Assembly: GCA_049970095.1 (NCBI GenBank)
Contig: JBMFNP010000013.1
Location: 1 to 35,122 of the forward strand
Direction of reading: 5' to 3'
DNA: 35,122 nucleotides
From: SKW197 sp049970095
GTDB lineage: Archaea > Thermoplasmatota > Thermoplasmata > Lutacidiplasmatales > SKW197
Made by a program: the position numbers and the translations under genes. Shown piece after piece: positions 23,833 to 31,621 of this stretch. Under the pieces are notes generated by a model. The model saw only the letters and a program-made list of their open reading frames with translations. It was not told where the DNA came from and did no database searches. Numbering within the stretch: the first letter of the stretch is position 1; every line of letters begins with the position of its first letter.

Positions 23833-25437
23833 GCTTTCTATCTCAAATTCAAGCACCACTGCTGGATAGTTCACACAAAAATTTTCCAGAATTTGCGGGT
23901 GTATTTCTCCGAATACCCCTATCACTTTATTGTTTTTTACAATTTTTCCACATCTTCCTGGTATGATGTAAGGTAAATCTCCGCTCTCTATCTGGTAGTC
24001 CACCTCAAATTCTTTCAGAAAGCTTTCTGCAACTGACTTTATTTCGGAAAAACATGCTTTTGCATGTACAGAAGCATAGCATACTTTGTGGCATTCTCCA
24101 TTATCAAACACAGCTCCGATTTCAAAAAACTTCAGCGGCAGTGGGAACCTCTGGTTTGTGTAAATCACCTTCAGCATATTTGAAATCAAAGTATGTCTTG
24201 CAACTGAATATTCTCGGGTTTTCGCATTTTTTGCCTTCACAACATTATTTTTGTCTGGTTGGATTCCCAGCAAGGAATACTGTGCTTCTTCACTGCTCAG
24301 GAAAAAAGAGCACACTTCCTGTGCACCCAGCCCTATGAAGTATTTTCTGATTGCATCCTCAATTTCAGTTTTTCTGTCCATTTTTCCAATTGTGAGATGC
24401 ACCGGCAATTTTTCTGTGATATTATCATAACCATATGCAATTGCAATATCTTCTACAAGGTCAACATTGTGCATCACATCACACCGGTATGGAGGCACAT
24501 CCACATTCAGAGCACCTTCACATGGTTCTACAATATAGCCCATTTTTGTGAGGAGCGCTGCACACGCATCAATTGAGAGTTCGATGCCAAGAATTGAATT
24601 CACATCTTTAATCTGAAGTTTCTTCTTACGCCATTGAAAGTCTGGTGTTATCAGATTCTCCGCACCCTTAATTTCCACGGTCTTTACCTTCCATCCATGG
24701 AGAGCCAGGGAATGCACAAGCACATTCAGTGCAAATTTGAGTGTTTTCAGGTCCGTACCTGTCATATCAATGAAGAGATTTCTGGTCTCTTCAGTTACTT
24801 CTGTGAGGTTCCCATTTATTACTGGTGGAAATGAAAGCACCTCTCCATTTGTGTCAACAATCACAGGGTATCTAGTAGAGCCTTCTAATATCCAGGCATA
24901 TTCAATACCTTTCGGATGTTTCTCCAGAATTTCTTTCAGCGTCATCGGTTCATTAAATCCCAAAGGTTCAAACGCAATTGTTTCAGGGGCTACACCCATG
25001 TATGTGAAGGGTGGTGCCACCTTATCAAAATCATGAATTCCGATTGCCAGCTTTTTCCTTTTTCTTCCTATTGTTTCATGGAATTTTTCTTGAATCCGCA
25101 TCAGATGGACTATATATTCGTTGTTAATCTCAGAACATTCCACAAGAGCACCCACAACATATGGACGCACTTCTTTAACACTCTCTTCCACATCTATGAC
25201 AATTCCAGAACTTTCGCATACATATTTCTCTGGTTTTTTGCGGCCATAAAACAGGAGGAGTGCATTCATAATTCCTTCAGGGGTGAAAAGGTCCCAGCGG
25301 TTGGCACCCACCTCAAAGAACCATTCACCATTTTCAAGTTTTGCTTCGCCACCCAGATGCATAATTCCATTTGCAATTTCCTTAGCCTCAAATCCGAATT
25401 TCTCAATCAAATTCTGTGAGGCGTTGATTACAGGCAT
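23821..25437 (-). CDS. pheT: Phenylalanyl-tRNA synthetase beta subunit, archaeal type
   Basis: A 538-residue beta subunit of the alpha2-beta2 enzyme that charges tRNA-Phe. B3/B4 and B5 regions are visible (VDVPPYRCDVMHNVDLVEDI), followed by the catalytic-core-like domain. The length is that of archaeal/eukaryotic PheT, without the bacterial N-terminal tRNA-binding extension. The N-terminus MPVINASQNLIEKF agrees with archaeal homologues. The ATG at 25437 is also the one with a TATA element (minus strand TTAATATT, 25460-25467) about 26 bases upstream, whereas the ATG at 25446 is nine bases too close. The alpha subunit gene pheS is not in this window. Confidence 0.93.
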   Translation of the reverse strand: MPVINASQNLIEKFGFEAKEIANGIMHLGGEAKLENGEWFFEVGANRWDLFTPEGIMNALLLFYGRKKPEKYVCESSGIVIDVEESVKEVRPYVVGALVECSEINNEYIVHLMRIQEKFHETIGRKRKKLAIGIHDFDKVAPPFTYMGVAPETIAFEPLGFNEPMTLKEILEKHPKGIEYAWILEGSTRYPVIVDTNGEVLSFPPVINGNLTEVTEETRNLFIDMTGTDLKTLKFALNVLVHSLALHGWKVKTVEIKGAENLITPDFQWRKKKLQIKDVNSILGIELSIDACAALLTKMGYIVEPCEGALNVDVPPYRCDVMHNVDLVEDIAIAYGYDNITEKLPVHLTIGKMDRKTEIEDAIRKYFIGLGAQEVCSFFLSSEEAQYSLLGIQPDKNNVVKAKNAKTREYSVARHTLISNMLKVIYTNQRFPLPLKFFEIGAVFDNGECHKVCYASVHAKACFSEIKSVAESFLKEFEVDYQIESGDLPYIIPGRCGKIVKNNKVIGVFGEIHPQILENFCVNYPAVVLEFEIESLFL

Positions 25438-25459
25438 CAACAGCATGAATTCGCCCTTG

Positions 25460-25467
25460 AATATTAA
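25460..25467 (-). promoter_or_regulatory. TATA element for pheT
   Basis: The minus strand reads TTAATATT about 26 bases before the ATG at 25437. The spacing discriminates between two candidate starts. Confidence 0.6.
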
Positions 25468-25536
25468 CCTTTTTCCCAAAGGAAATGAGTTAAAATTAAA
25501 TTTCCCCCTTTGGGGAGAATCTGTATGTTGTGTTGT

Positions 25537-25550
25537 AAACTTTAAAGTTT
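25537..25550. repeat. Perfect palindrome AAACTTTAAAGTTT
   Basis: A 14-base perfect palindrome, 13 bases beyond the stop of the GNAT gene and about 100 bases upstream of pheT. A CCCC-GGGG mini-hairpin lies nearby (about 25504-25515). It may be a regulator site for pheT or part of the end of the GNAT transcript. Confidence 0.35.
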
Positions 25551-25562
25551 GGCAAGCCCTTT

Positions 25563-26123
25563 TCACCCTTCTGGCTGTAGTAGTATTTTTGTCATTATTA
25601 TCTCGTCTATGTAGGCACCATCTTTGAAAAACCTTTTTGGAATCCGCCCAGTCTCGACAAACCCCATCTTCCTGTAGAGGTTTATGGCATGCTGGTTGTT
25701 TGCAAAAACTGATAGCGCCAAAACTTTTAAGCCCATTTTTCTGGCATATTCTTCTAACGCCTTCATCATTTCAGTTCCTATGCCGATGCTCCTAAAACCC
25801 TTCTTAATTGCTATGCCAATAAAGCCCACATGCCTTGAATAACCAAATCCCTTCGTAATTTCAGAGCTAGCGACCAGATGCCCATTCACCTCAGCGGCAA
25901 CACAGAAAATTTCGCCCTTCTCAAGACGCTTAAAAACACTTGAAAGCCACTCAATCTCTTCATCCCTTGAAACCTTCTCTGTTTTGAGGATGTTCGCCCC
26001 TTCTTCAACGAGCGAATTGATAAAGACCAGCAGGTCGTCAAGGTCTTCCCATTTAAGCGTCCTAAGGATTACCTTGCGTTCATCTTTGGCAACAAACTCC
26101 CGAATAACTTCCCCAGTTTTCAT
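25563..26123 (-). CDS. GNAT-family N-acetyltransferase, RimI-like
   Basis: A 186-residue acetyl-CoA-dependent acetyltransferase. The acetyl-CoA-binding loop is in KKGFRSIGIGTEMM (R/QxxGxG/A pattern), followed by the helix EYARKMGLKVLALSVF and the NNQHAINLYRKMGF motif typical of RimI-like enzymes. The substrate is unknown. Alanine codons here include many GCC and GCG, and CTT, CTC and ATC are common, whereas neighbours favour GCA and ATT; this suggests acquisition from another lineage. A TATA element (minus strand CATATAGATC, 26142-26151) about 24 bases upstream supports the start. It lies 125 bases upstream of pheT but has its own promoter, as does pheT. Confidence 0.85.
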   Translation of the reverse strand: MKTGEVIREFVAKDERKVILRTLKWEDLDDLLVFINSLVEEGANILKTEKVSRDEEIEWLSSVFKRLEKGEIFCVAAEVNGHLVASSEITKGFGYSRHVGFIGIAIKKGFRSIGIGTEMMKALEEYARKMGLKVLALSVFANNQHAINLYRKMGFVETGRIPKRFFKDGAYIDEIIMTKILLQPEG

Positions 26124-26141
26124 AAATTTAAAGATGCGTTA

Positions 26142-26151
26142 GATCTATATG
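26142..26151. promoter_or_regulatory. TATA element for the GNAT gene, possibly bidirectional
   Basis: The minus strand reads CATATAGATC about 24 bases before the GNAT start. In the plus direction it would place a start near 26173, just ahead of a 35-codon frame at 26183. Confidence 0.45.
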
Positions 26152-26182
26152 ACCTTTTACAAAGGCTAGGGAATGTAGAAAA

Positions 26183-26290
26183 ATGTATAGGTATGTCATA
26201 AAGAAATGCCCACATGAAATCTTTTTCCTCTGTCAGGAGTTTGGAGCCCTACCTGATGGTTTTATATATGAGAACTGCAAATCTTTATGA
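26183..26290 (+). CDS. Possible 35-residue peptide with three cysteines
   Basis: An open frame beginning MYRYVIKKCPHEIFFLC, with Cys at 9, 17 and 32 and a His next to the first. It follows a possible promoter at 26142-26151 and has only a weak ribosome-binding site. It is too short to be judged by composition, and I recognise no family. It could be an untranslated stretch. Confidence 0.25.
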   Translation: MYRYVIKKCPHEIFFLCQEFGALPDGFIYENCKSL

Positions 26291-26342
26291 GCCGTTAACT
26301 CTACCTCCTTGCAGGGGGCGGAACGCATTTATAGAAGTAATC

Positions 26343-26350
26343 TTTATACA
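26343..26350 (+). promoter_or_regulatory. TATA element for kptA
   Basis: TTTATACA centred about 30 bases before the GTG at 26377 and 42 before the ATG at 26389. Confidence 0.45.
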
Positions 26351-26376
26351 AATAAAGCTAACTATCCAGAAGCAGG

Positions 26377-27024
26377 GTGATACATGTGATGCTAAGAAGT
26401 TGCTCAGTGCATGGATTTTTCAGGGGAGAAAAGTGTCCCATTTGCGGGGATGCAGGGAAATTCCTCCTCAACGATGATGAGGTAGAGCACCTCAGCAAAG
26501 TACTGGCAGGTGTGCTACGCCACTTTCCAGACAGGTATCGTCTGGAGATAGATCCACATGGATGGGTAGATCTGAAGGCGTTTCTTGCCGCAGTGCAGCG
26601 GAAACATAGACAGTACAGATTCCTGCGCACATACCACATAATCGGGTTGATTGAAACAGACCCCAAGGGAAGATACCAGTATGACGGCTCCAGGATAAGG
26701 GCAACTTACGGGCACTCTTTAGAAGTTGACCTTGACCTCCCTTCAGACAATATTCCTCCAAAATTATATTACCCATCAACACCAGAAGAGGCGGATATTC
26801 TTCTTGAAACTGGGATAAAGCCTACAGATAGAAAGATGGTGCATCTGAGTGGCACAAGAGAGGATGCAGAAAAAGCAGGAAAGGTGAGAATTGACGAACC
26901 TGTGATTCTTGAAGTGGATGCAGAAAAAACAATGAGCATGGGATACAAAATTATGCGTGCAGGCAAAAGCGTGTATATTGTGCGTGAGATTCCAAAAGAG
27001 TGCATCTCAAAAGTAGAGCATTAG
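26377..27024 (+). CDS. kptA: tRNA/RNA 2'-phosphotransferase (Tpt1/KptA)
   Basis: A 215-residue enzyme that removes an internal 2'-phosphate from RNA using NAD+, as after tRNA splicing. Archaeal features are the N-terminal zinc motif (CSVHGFFRGEKCPICG, residues 9-24), then LSKVLAGVLRHFPDRY with the catalytic Arg-His pair, HGWVDLKAFL, the RIRATYGHSLEVDL block with a second catalytic Arg, and the ADP-ribosyltransferase-like half starting LYYPSTPEEAD. VHLSGTREDAEKAG near the C-terminus holds further NAD-binding residues. The start is uncertain: GTG at 26377 fits the TATA spacing better, ATG at 26389 would remove four residues. It is convergent with the mutase-like gene 7 bases away. Confidence 0.88.
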   Translation: MIHVMLRSCSVHGFFRGEKCPICGDAGKFLLNDDEVEHLSKVLAGVLRHFPDRYRLEIDPHGWVDLKAFLAAVQRKHRQYRFLRTYHIIGLIETDPKGRYQYDGSRIRATYGHSLEVDLDLPSDNIPPKLYYPSTPEEADILLETGIKPTDRKMVHLSGTREDAEKAGKVRIDEPVILEVDAEKTMSMGYKIMRAGKSVYIVREIPKECISKVEH

Positions 27025-27031
27025 AAACCCA

Positions 27032-27778
27032 TCACAGATCGCGGAGAATTGCAAGTGTTTCTAGCCAGTCATTTGTATGATACCTTTTCCCCTTTGAAAA
27101 AATAGTCATTCCCTTGGTATCATCTCTCTCAATCCTGAGCCCGAAATCAAACTTTTTTGCATACATTTCAGAAATGAAGAAATCCTCGGAAGAAGGATTT
27201 GAATAGCCAGAAAGAAAACCCTGCATTATTACTGGCTTGATACCATATTTCTCAAAAATTGGTTCTACTATGAGGGAAACAGGGTCACCCTGGCAATCTA
27301 CAAGAATCTTTATATCCTTTCGGAAATCTATTTTTTCATGAATGGCTTTCACAAAATCCTCCATTGCATTTGGATAATATGTTGTGGTTCCTAACTCACT
27401 GATACCAACGGTTGTAAAATTACAGTTTTTTCGCAAAATTAGAATTTTGTTAATTGTTTCAACATCCGCATTTTCTCCGTTTTCGTCATAGAGATGTACC
27501 TGCAGGTGTCCATCATAATAGGAAACATAAACACCAGCATCTATTCCCTGCTCTCTGATTACATGCCTCAGAGCGATACTGGGCACAAGTCGCACATCAA
27601 ATGTTGTGACACCCGTAGATGCAAGCCCGCTTATTATCTCTCTACGGACAAACCTGCATACTGGTTTTCCATCCCTACCCACACCAATTACCCTGTCCTT
27701 GCCGAAGAAGGTTCCAATTGCGCGCCCGAGTTCTATACCTTCTCTCGGGTCATACTCTCTTGATACATACAACTTCAT
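27032..27778 (-). CDS. Truncated, catalytically degenerate phosphohexomutase-like protein
   Basis: A 248-residue relative of phosphomannomutase/phosphoglucomutase, against about 450 for active enzymes. It covers roughly domains I and II and the start of domain III. The phosphoserine loop TASHNP is replaced: residues 82-91 read GVYVSYYDGH. The magnesium loop DGDADR is replaced by ERDDTK (217-222). The C-terminal sugar-phosphate-binding domains are missing. It should therefore not be an active mutase. It is the second gene of an operon, 9 bases after the nucleotidyltransferase, with a GAGGTGAT ribosome-binding site. The gene order copies the domain order of fused nucleotidyltransferase/mutase-like proteins known in other organisms, so a structural or regulatory partnership is plausible. 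Confidence 0.75.
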   Translation of the reverse strand: MKLYVSREYDPREGIELGRAIGTFFGKDRVIGVGRDGKPVCRFVRREIISGLASTGVTTFDVRLVPSIALRHVIREQGIDAGVYVSYYDGHLQVHLYDENGENADVETINKILILRKNCNFTTVGISELGTTTYYPNAMEDFVKAIHEKIDFRKDIKILVDCQGDPVSLIVEPIFEKYGIKPVIMQGFLSGYSNPSSEDFFISEMYAKKFDFGLRIERDDTKGMTIFSKGKRYHTNDWLETLAILRDL

Positions 27779-27787
27779 TTTATCACC

Positions 27788-28849
27788 TCATTCACCCACA
27801 TAAAATGCACCTGGTCCCACATGTGCGTTCACCCACAGTTTAAGGTTCTGCCCGATCGTCGCATTTTCACCAATATTACAATTTGCGCCAATAACTGCAC
27901 CAGCCATGATTTTGCAATGCTTTCCAATGCGCACATTTTCTGCAATTATGCTCTCAGAAATAGTTGTGTTCTCACCCACACAAACATTATCCCAGATTAC
28001 CGTATTTGAGATTCTGCAACCTCTTCCGAGTTTTACATTGTTTCCAAGCACCGCAAACCCCTCAACTATAAGTTCATCAAAATCTGCGGTATCAGGGTAG
28101 TAAAGCACGCCTTTTTCATACCTTTCAATGTTGAAATTATTAGCAAAGCTCACTTTTCCATTGACTGCATCTCTGGTTGCGAAGAGGTAGGAACTATGTC
28201 TTCCAATATCATTCCAGTATTCCCTGAACTTATATCCATATATTGGATATTTCTTCTGGACAAGAAGTGGAAAAAGGTGTTTTGAGAAGTCAAATTCAAC
28301 ATCTGGAGGCACATGGGCAAGAACCTCTTTTTCCACAACATAAATTCCAGCATTTACTATGTTTGAGAATGCCTCGGATTCGCAGGGTTTTTCCACAAAT
28401 CTGGTGAGTTTTGAGTTTTCGTCCATGGTGGCAATACCGTAATGAGAAACTTCCTCGGATTCTGAAAAAGCCACAGTAATCTTACTTCCCTTCTCAAAAT
28501 GAAAGTCAAGGAGTTTGCGGAGATTGATATCTGTGATGAGGTCTGAGGAAGATACAAAAAACCAGTCCTCTAAAAGTTCTGATATTCTTTTAACTGCACC
28601 CCCAGTCCCGTATGGGAGATTGTTCGCCCTCACCTCCATCTTGATGTTCCATTTTTTCAGGTGCTGGATTACCTTCTCTTTTCTATAGTCCACAAGAAAT
28701 ACGAAATTATCAGCACCCGCATTTATAAAACTTCTGACTATTCTATCAAGCACTATTTCATTCATAAAAGGAATCATTGGCTTAGGCCTGTCCTGGGTGA
28801 GTGGAAGCAACCTAGAGCCCCTGCCTGCTGCAAGAATCACCACCTGCAC
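27788..28849 (-). CDS. Sugar-1-phosphate nucleotidyltransferase with hexapeptide C-terminus
   Basis: A 353-residue enzyme forming an NDP-sugar from NTP and sugar-1-phosphate. The signature LAAGRGSRLLPLT (6-18) with RPKPMIPF, the FVEKP motif, and NAGIYVVEKEVL are all typical. The C-terminal ~110 residues form left-handed beta-helix hexapeptide repeats (NNVKLGRGCRISNTVI, and IAENVRIGKHCKIMAGAVIG onward). Mannose-1-phosphate guanylyltransferase is the best guess, given the mutase-like partner; glucose-1-phosphate uridylyl- or thymidylyltransferase cannot be excluded. A GTG start at 28849 is set by homology and by a TATA element about 26 bases upstream; the longer frame to 28966 adds a hydrophobic stretch with no homology. 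Confidence 0.87.
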   Translation of the reverse strand: MQVVILAAGRGSRLLPLTQDRPKPMIPFMNEIVLDRIVRSFINAGADNFVFLVDYRKEKVIQHLKKWNIKMEVRANNLPYGTGGAVKRISELLEDWFFVSSSDLITDINLRKLLDFHFEKGSKITVAFSESEEVSHYGIATMDENSKLTRFVEKPCESEAFSNIVNAGIYVVEKEVLAHVPPDVEFDFSKHLFPLLVQKKYPIYGYKFREYWNDIGRHSSYLFATRDAVNGKVSFANNFNIERYEKGVLYYPDTADFDELIVEGFAVLGNNVKLGRGCRISNTVIWDNVCVGENTTISESIIAENVRIGKHCKIMAGAVIGANCNIGENATIGQNLKLWVNAHVGPGAFYVGE

Positions 28850-28871
28850 ACATCCTTTAATTCTGTGGGAA

Positions 28872-28879
28872 AATATAAA
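28872..28879 (-). promoter_or_regulatory. TATA element for the nucleotidyltransferase operon
   Basis: The minus strand reads TTTATATT about 26 bases before the GTG at 28849, implying a leaderless GTG start. Confidence 0.6.
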
Positions 28880-28902
28880 TCTTGTCTTTAAAAGCCATAC
28901 CC

Positions 28903-28910
28903 TTATATTT
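28903..28910 (+). promoter_or_regulatory. TATA element for the PUA-domain gene
   Basis: TTATATTT lies 42 bases before the ATG at 28949. A leader of about 15 bases with a GGTGG ribosome-binding site (28938-28942) would result. Confidence 0.45.
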
Positions 28911-28948
28911 CCGCAGAGATACTCCAGAAAAAACGCAGGTGGAAAGAA

Positions 28949-29431
28949 ATGTCGGCAATCAAACACAGGCGAAGATTGCGGGAAAAGGATTGCAGAAAGA
29001 TAATGGCTGAAATTAACCAGATGCTTGGATGCGAAATAAATATTGGAGATAAGCCAGTGGATGTGGGGGAACTCGGGGAATTTCAGCTCTTGCTAAACGG
29101 TAGCAAAGTAATAGGGCTCATAATTAATAGCAGACCCTTTCCCTCGCTCCGTATTCTCCAGGAGGCAAATCCCACAAAAAAGTTTGTTGAAGTGGACATG
29201 GGTGCCCTTAAATTCATCATAAATGGTGCGGATGTAATGAAACCAGGGATTACCGCCTGCGATGAAGAAATAATTGCTGGCGACATCGTGTGGATAAGAG
29301 ATTGCCAGCATAAGAAACCCATTGCAGTGGGAATTGCAATTGAAGATGGCAAACATCTCTTAAATAAAGAGAAGGGCAAAGGTGTGAGAACATTACACTG
29401 GGTTGGAGATAAAATTTGGGAAATGTGGTAA
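28949..29431 (+). CDS. PUA-domain RNA-binding protein, MCT-1/Tma20-like
   Basis: A 160-residue protein. The N-terminal half has a basic start (KHRRRLREKD) and a small pre-PUA domain. The C-terminal half (~75-155) is a PUA domain with FVEVDMGALKFIINGADVMK, GITACDEEIIAGDIVWI, PIAVGIAI and a final GKGVRTLHWVGDKIW. This is the COG2016 pattern, related to eukaryotic MCT-1/Tma20, which acts in initiation and recycling with DENR; here it may bind rRNA or tRNA. Its stop codon directly abuts the stop of the DnaA-like gene on the other strand. Confidence 0.85.
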   Translation: MSAIKHRRRLREKDCRKIMAEINQMLGCEINIGDKPVDVGELGEFQLLLNGSKVIGLIINSRPFPSLRILQEANPTKKFVEVDMGALKFIINGADVMKPGITACDEEIIAGDIVWIRDCQHKKPIAVGIAIEDGKHLLNKEKGKGVRTLHWVGDKIWEMW

Positions 29432-31507
29432 TTAACTCTCCTTTATTAAGACCTCAAGTTCCCGCTCAAGAATCTTTATTTCCTGTGCATTGAGAGTGCT
29501 TTCGCCAAGTGAGATCAGGAACAGTCCCTCTGTTTCTGCTACCATATCTATTATTTTTCTTATGAATTTCACAACTGCATCAAAGCCATTTGCACTCACC
29601 AGAAATTCTATTCCATCAAGTGCAATCACTGTCCTTGGATTTTCATCCAACTTTTCCTCAATTGCATACACAATTCTTTCAAGAGAATGCCCTATGGTCT
29701 CTGCGTTTGTTTCCTTTTCTGTAAGCCAGTATATTGTAGAGCCCTGGAGTTTATCAAATCTCTCAACTATTCGCTTCGGATTGATTCTGCTGAAAATAAT
29801 TGCAGGACATCCCGCCTCGCGCATCGTAGAAACAATCTGAAACACAATGGCTGGTCTTGTTTCCTCTACAAGATAACTGTGGCCCTTCTGCACATTGTAC
29901 TTCAGCTTGCCTTTAAAACCGTACTTATCAGCATATTCCCTCATAGCCTCTTTAACCAGATTGAGGTCTATAGTCTGATTATTGATTGTGGAAAGTGCAA
30001 ATAGACGGTTCAGAATAATTGAGATTTCCTCCACTGAGAGATTTATGCCTGCAACATAGTTAATCACCTCTGGTTCCAGAATAACGCCATGTTCCTGTGC
30101 GTACCTCTTCAAGATTTCTCTCCGTGTCTCAAAATCTGGTTCCTGGATATTTACCAGAAGCCCTTTTGTGAAACAGAGCAGAAGGTCAGTATCCATTTTT
30201 GGGATCTCCGTTGGAGAAAACCTGGAGGCAATCACAATCTGTTTCTCTGTATCCACAAGTTTTGTAATAATTCCAGCAAGAAATTTCTGCAATTCCTCCT
30301 TTCCAGTGCATTCCTCAAAATTGTCAATAAACAGTGCATCAGATGAAAGCAATCTTGTAGCTAAATTGGATGGATTTTCTCTGTATTTTTCAAAAATAGC
30401 AGACAACACTGGAAGGGTTGTGAACACCAGCGTTTTTTCTGCAAGCACACCTTGCTGCAATGCACCCGCAACTGCGTTCAGAAGATGCGTCTTTCCACAA
30501 CCATCTGGGCCATGGAGAAATACAGGGTTATACAACCTGCCAGGAAACTTTGAAATTCCATATGCAACTGCATAAGCAAATCTGTTGGAGGTCCCAACTA
30601 TAAAATTCGTGAGTGTGAATTTTGGTACAATCTTTCCAAGCGATTCTTCCTCCACATTGCATTTCAGGCATTGCCCATCTCTATCAAGCGGGCTTCCACA
30701 TCTGGAGCAGAAAGGCACCACTTTTTCCTGTGTCTTTGCCCTGTGGTGGATTACCAGACTATAGACTGCAGTTTCTCTCTTTTTCCTTTCCTCATCTTCT
30801 TTCTGCTGTCTTATTAACTCTTCCAGCTCCTTGAGATGCTTTGTCTCTATTTCCACTGTTTCAGGAGTCTTTTCTGGGGCAATAGCCTGCTTGAGTGCGT
30901 CAAACATCCTTCTTATGTGTTCTATCTTTTCCTTTTTTGCAAGTGCATTTTTCAGATCAGAAACGGATTTTGAATGCTTTTCAAGAATCTTTGCATTTTC
31001 TAATAAAAATTTGTTGATCTCTTCTGAAAGGCGGAGAAATTCTTCCAATTCCCGAACCTTGCTCTCTGCAATTTCCGGGCTTTTTGCTGCAATTTTCTGG
31101 ATTTCGCTTACATCTACACCTTTACTCCTCAGAATTCTGAGTTTGATATCTAGTTCTGTATCTTTTTTCGTCTCCAATCTTCCTTCTATAAACCCCAGAA
31201 TTCTGTTTTTCACTTCATCTAGATTTACCTGTCCATGCAGCACAATCACTGTGGTTGGATTTTTTGACGCCTGCCAGATTTCCTTAGAAGCTTTTTCACC
31301 TGTGTATTTGTTTGTCTCTGTAATCCAGAATGTCTGGGAGACCTGACCATCATCCACAAGGATATACCCATGTGCTTCTTTTTCCATTGTTAGAATTACT
31401 TCTACATAACCGCAGAACCTGTGTTTCTTTAAGTTCAGCAGGAGATTTTTCAAAGCATCATCACTGCCCGCAAGTTTTCGAAGCACAAGTCCCTGTGGAA
31501 TTCCCAT
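29432..31507 (-). CDS. DnaA-type AAA+ ATPase fused to a zinc ribbon and a DUF835 domain
   Basis: A 691-residue multidomain protein. Residues ~10-100 resemble small DUF4388/DUF2226-type signalling domains (FCGYVEVIL, GYILVDDGQ). Residues ~115-245 are helical, with a coiled-coil look. A zinc ribbon (CSRC...CLKC) is at 267-283. Residues ~295-530 are DnaA domain III: FTLTNFIVGTSNRFAYAVAY, Walker A GPDGCGKTH (333-341), Walker B ALFIDNFE, sensor-like IVIASRFSP, and the DnaA-typical VNIQEPDFETRREILKRYA. The DnaA DNA-binding domain IV is absent; a DUF835 domain (~545-690) takes its place. The ATG at 31507 fits the TATA spacing better than 31516. Role unknown: an ATP-dependent signalling or loading switch is an inference. 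Confidence 0.85.
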   Translation of the reverse strand: MGIPQGLVLRKLAGSDDALKNLLLNLKKHRFCGYVEVILTMEKEAHGYILVDDGQVSQTFWITETNKYTGEKASKEIWQASKNPTTVIVLHGQVNLDEVKNRILGFIEGRLETKKDTELDIKLRILRSKGVDVSEIQKIAAKSPEIAESKVRELEEFLRLSEEINKFLLENAKILEKHSKSVSDLKNALAKKEKIEHIRRMFDALKQAIAPEKTPETVEIETKHLKELEELIRQQKEDEERKKRETAVYSLVIHHRAKTQEKVVPFCSRCGSPLDRDGQCLKCNVEEESLGKIVPKFTLTNFIVGTSNRFAYAVAYGISKFPGRLYNPVFLHGPDGCGKTHLLNAVAGALQQGVLAEKTLVFTTLPVLSAIFEKYRENPSNLATRLLSSDALFIDNFEECTGKEELQKFLAGIITKLVDTEKQIVIASRFSPTEIPKMDTDLLLCFTKGLLVNIQEPDFETRREILKRYAQEHGVILEPEVINYVAGINLSVEEISIILNRLFALSTINNQTIDLNLVKEAMREYADKYGFKGKLKYNVQKGHSYLVEETRPAIVFQIVSTMREAGCPAIIFSRINPKRIVERFDKLQGSTIYWLTEKETNAETIGHSLERIVYAIEEKLDENPRTVIALDGIEFLVSANGFDAVVKFIRKIIDMVAETEGLFLISLGESTLNAQEIKILERELEVLIKES

Positions 31508-31526
31508 CTCGTACATCTATCCTTTG

Positions 31527-31534
31527 GATATAAA
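31527..31534 (-). promoter_or_regulatory. TATA element for the DnaA-like gene
   Basis: The minus strand reads TTTATATC, about 24 bases before the ATG at 31507 but only 15 before the ATG at 31516. The closer spacing argues for 31507. Confidence 0.5.
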
Positions 31535-31591
31535 TGTAAGAGGTTATTTATAACCTTCTCTATGTTGGAGTTGAGATCTACATTCAGAGGA

Positions 31592-31599
31592 TTTTAATA
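31592..31599 (+). promoter_or_regulatory. TATA element for the APC/USP permease
   Basis: TTTTAATA centred about 26 bases before the ATG at 31622. It argues against the upstream TTG at 31604. Confidence 0.55.
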
Positions 31600-31621
31600 C
31601 TCCTTGATATTTGTTTCTTTG

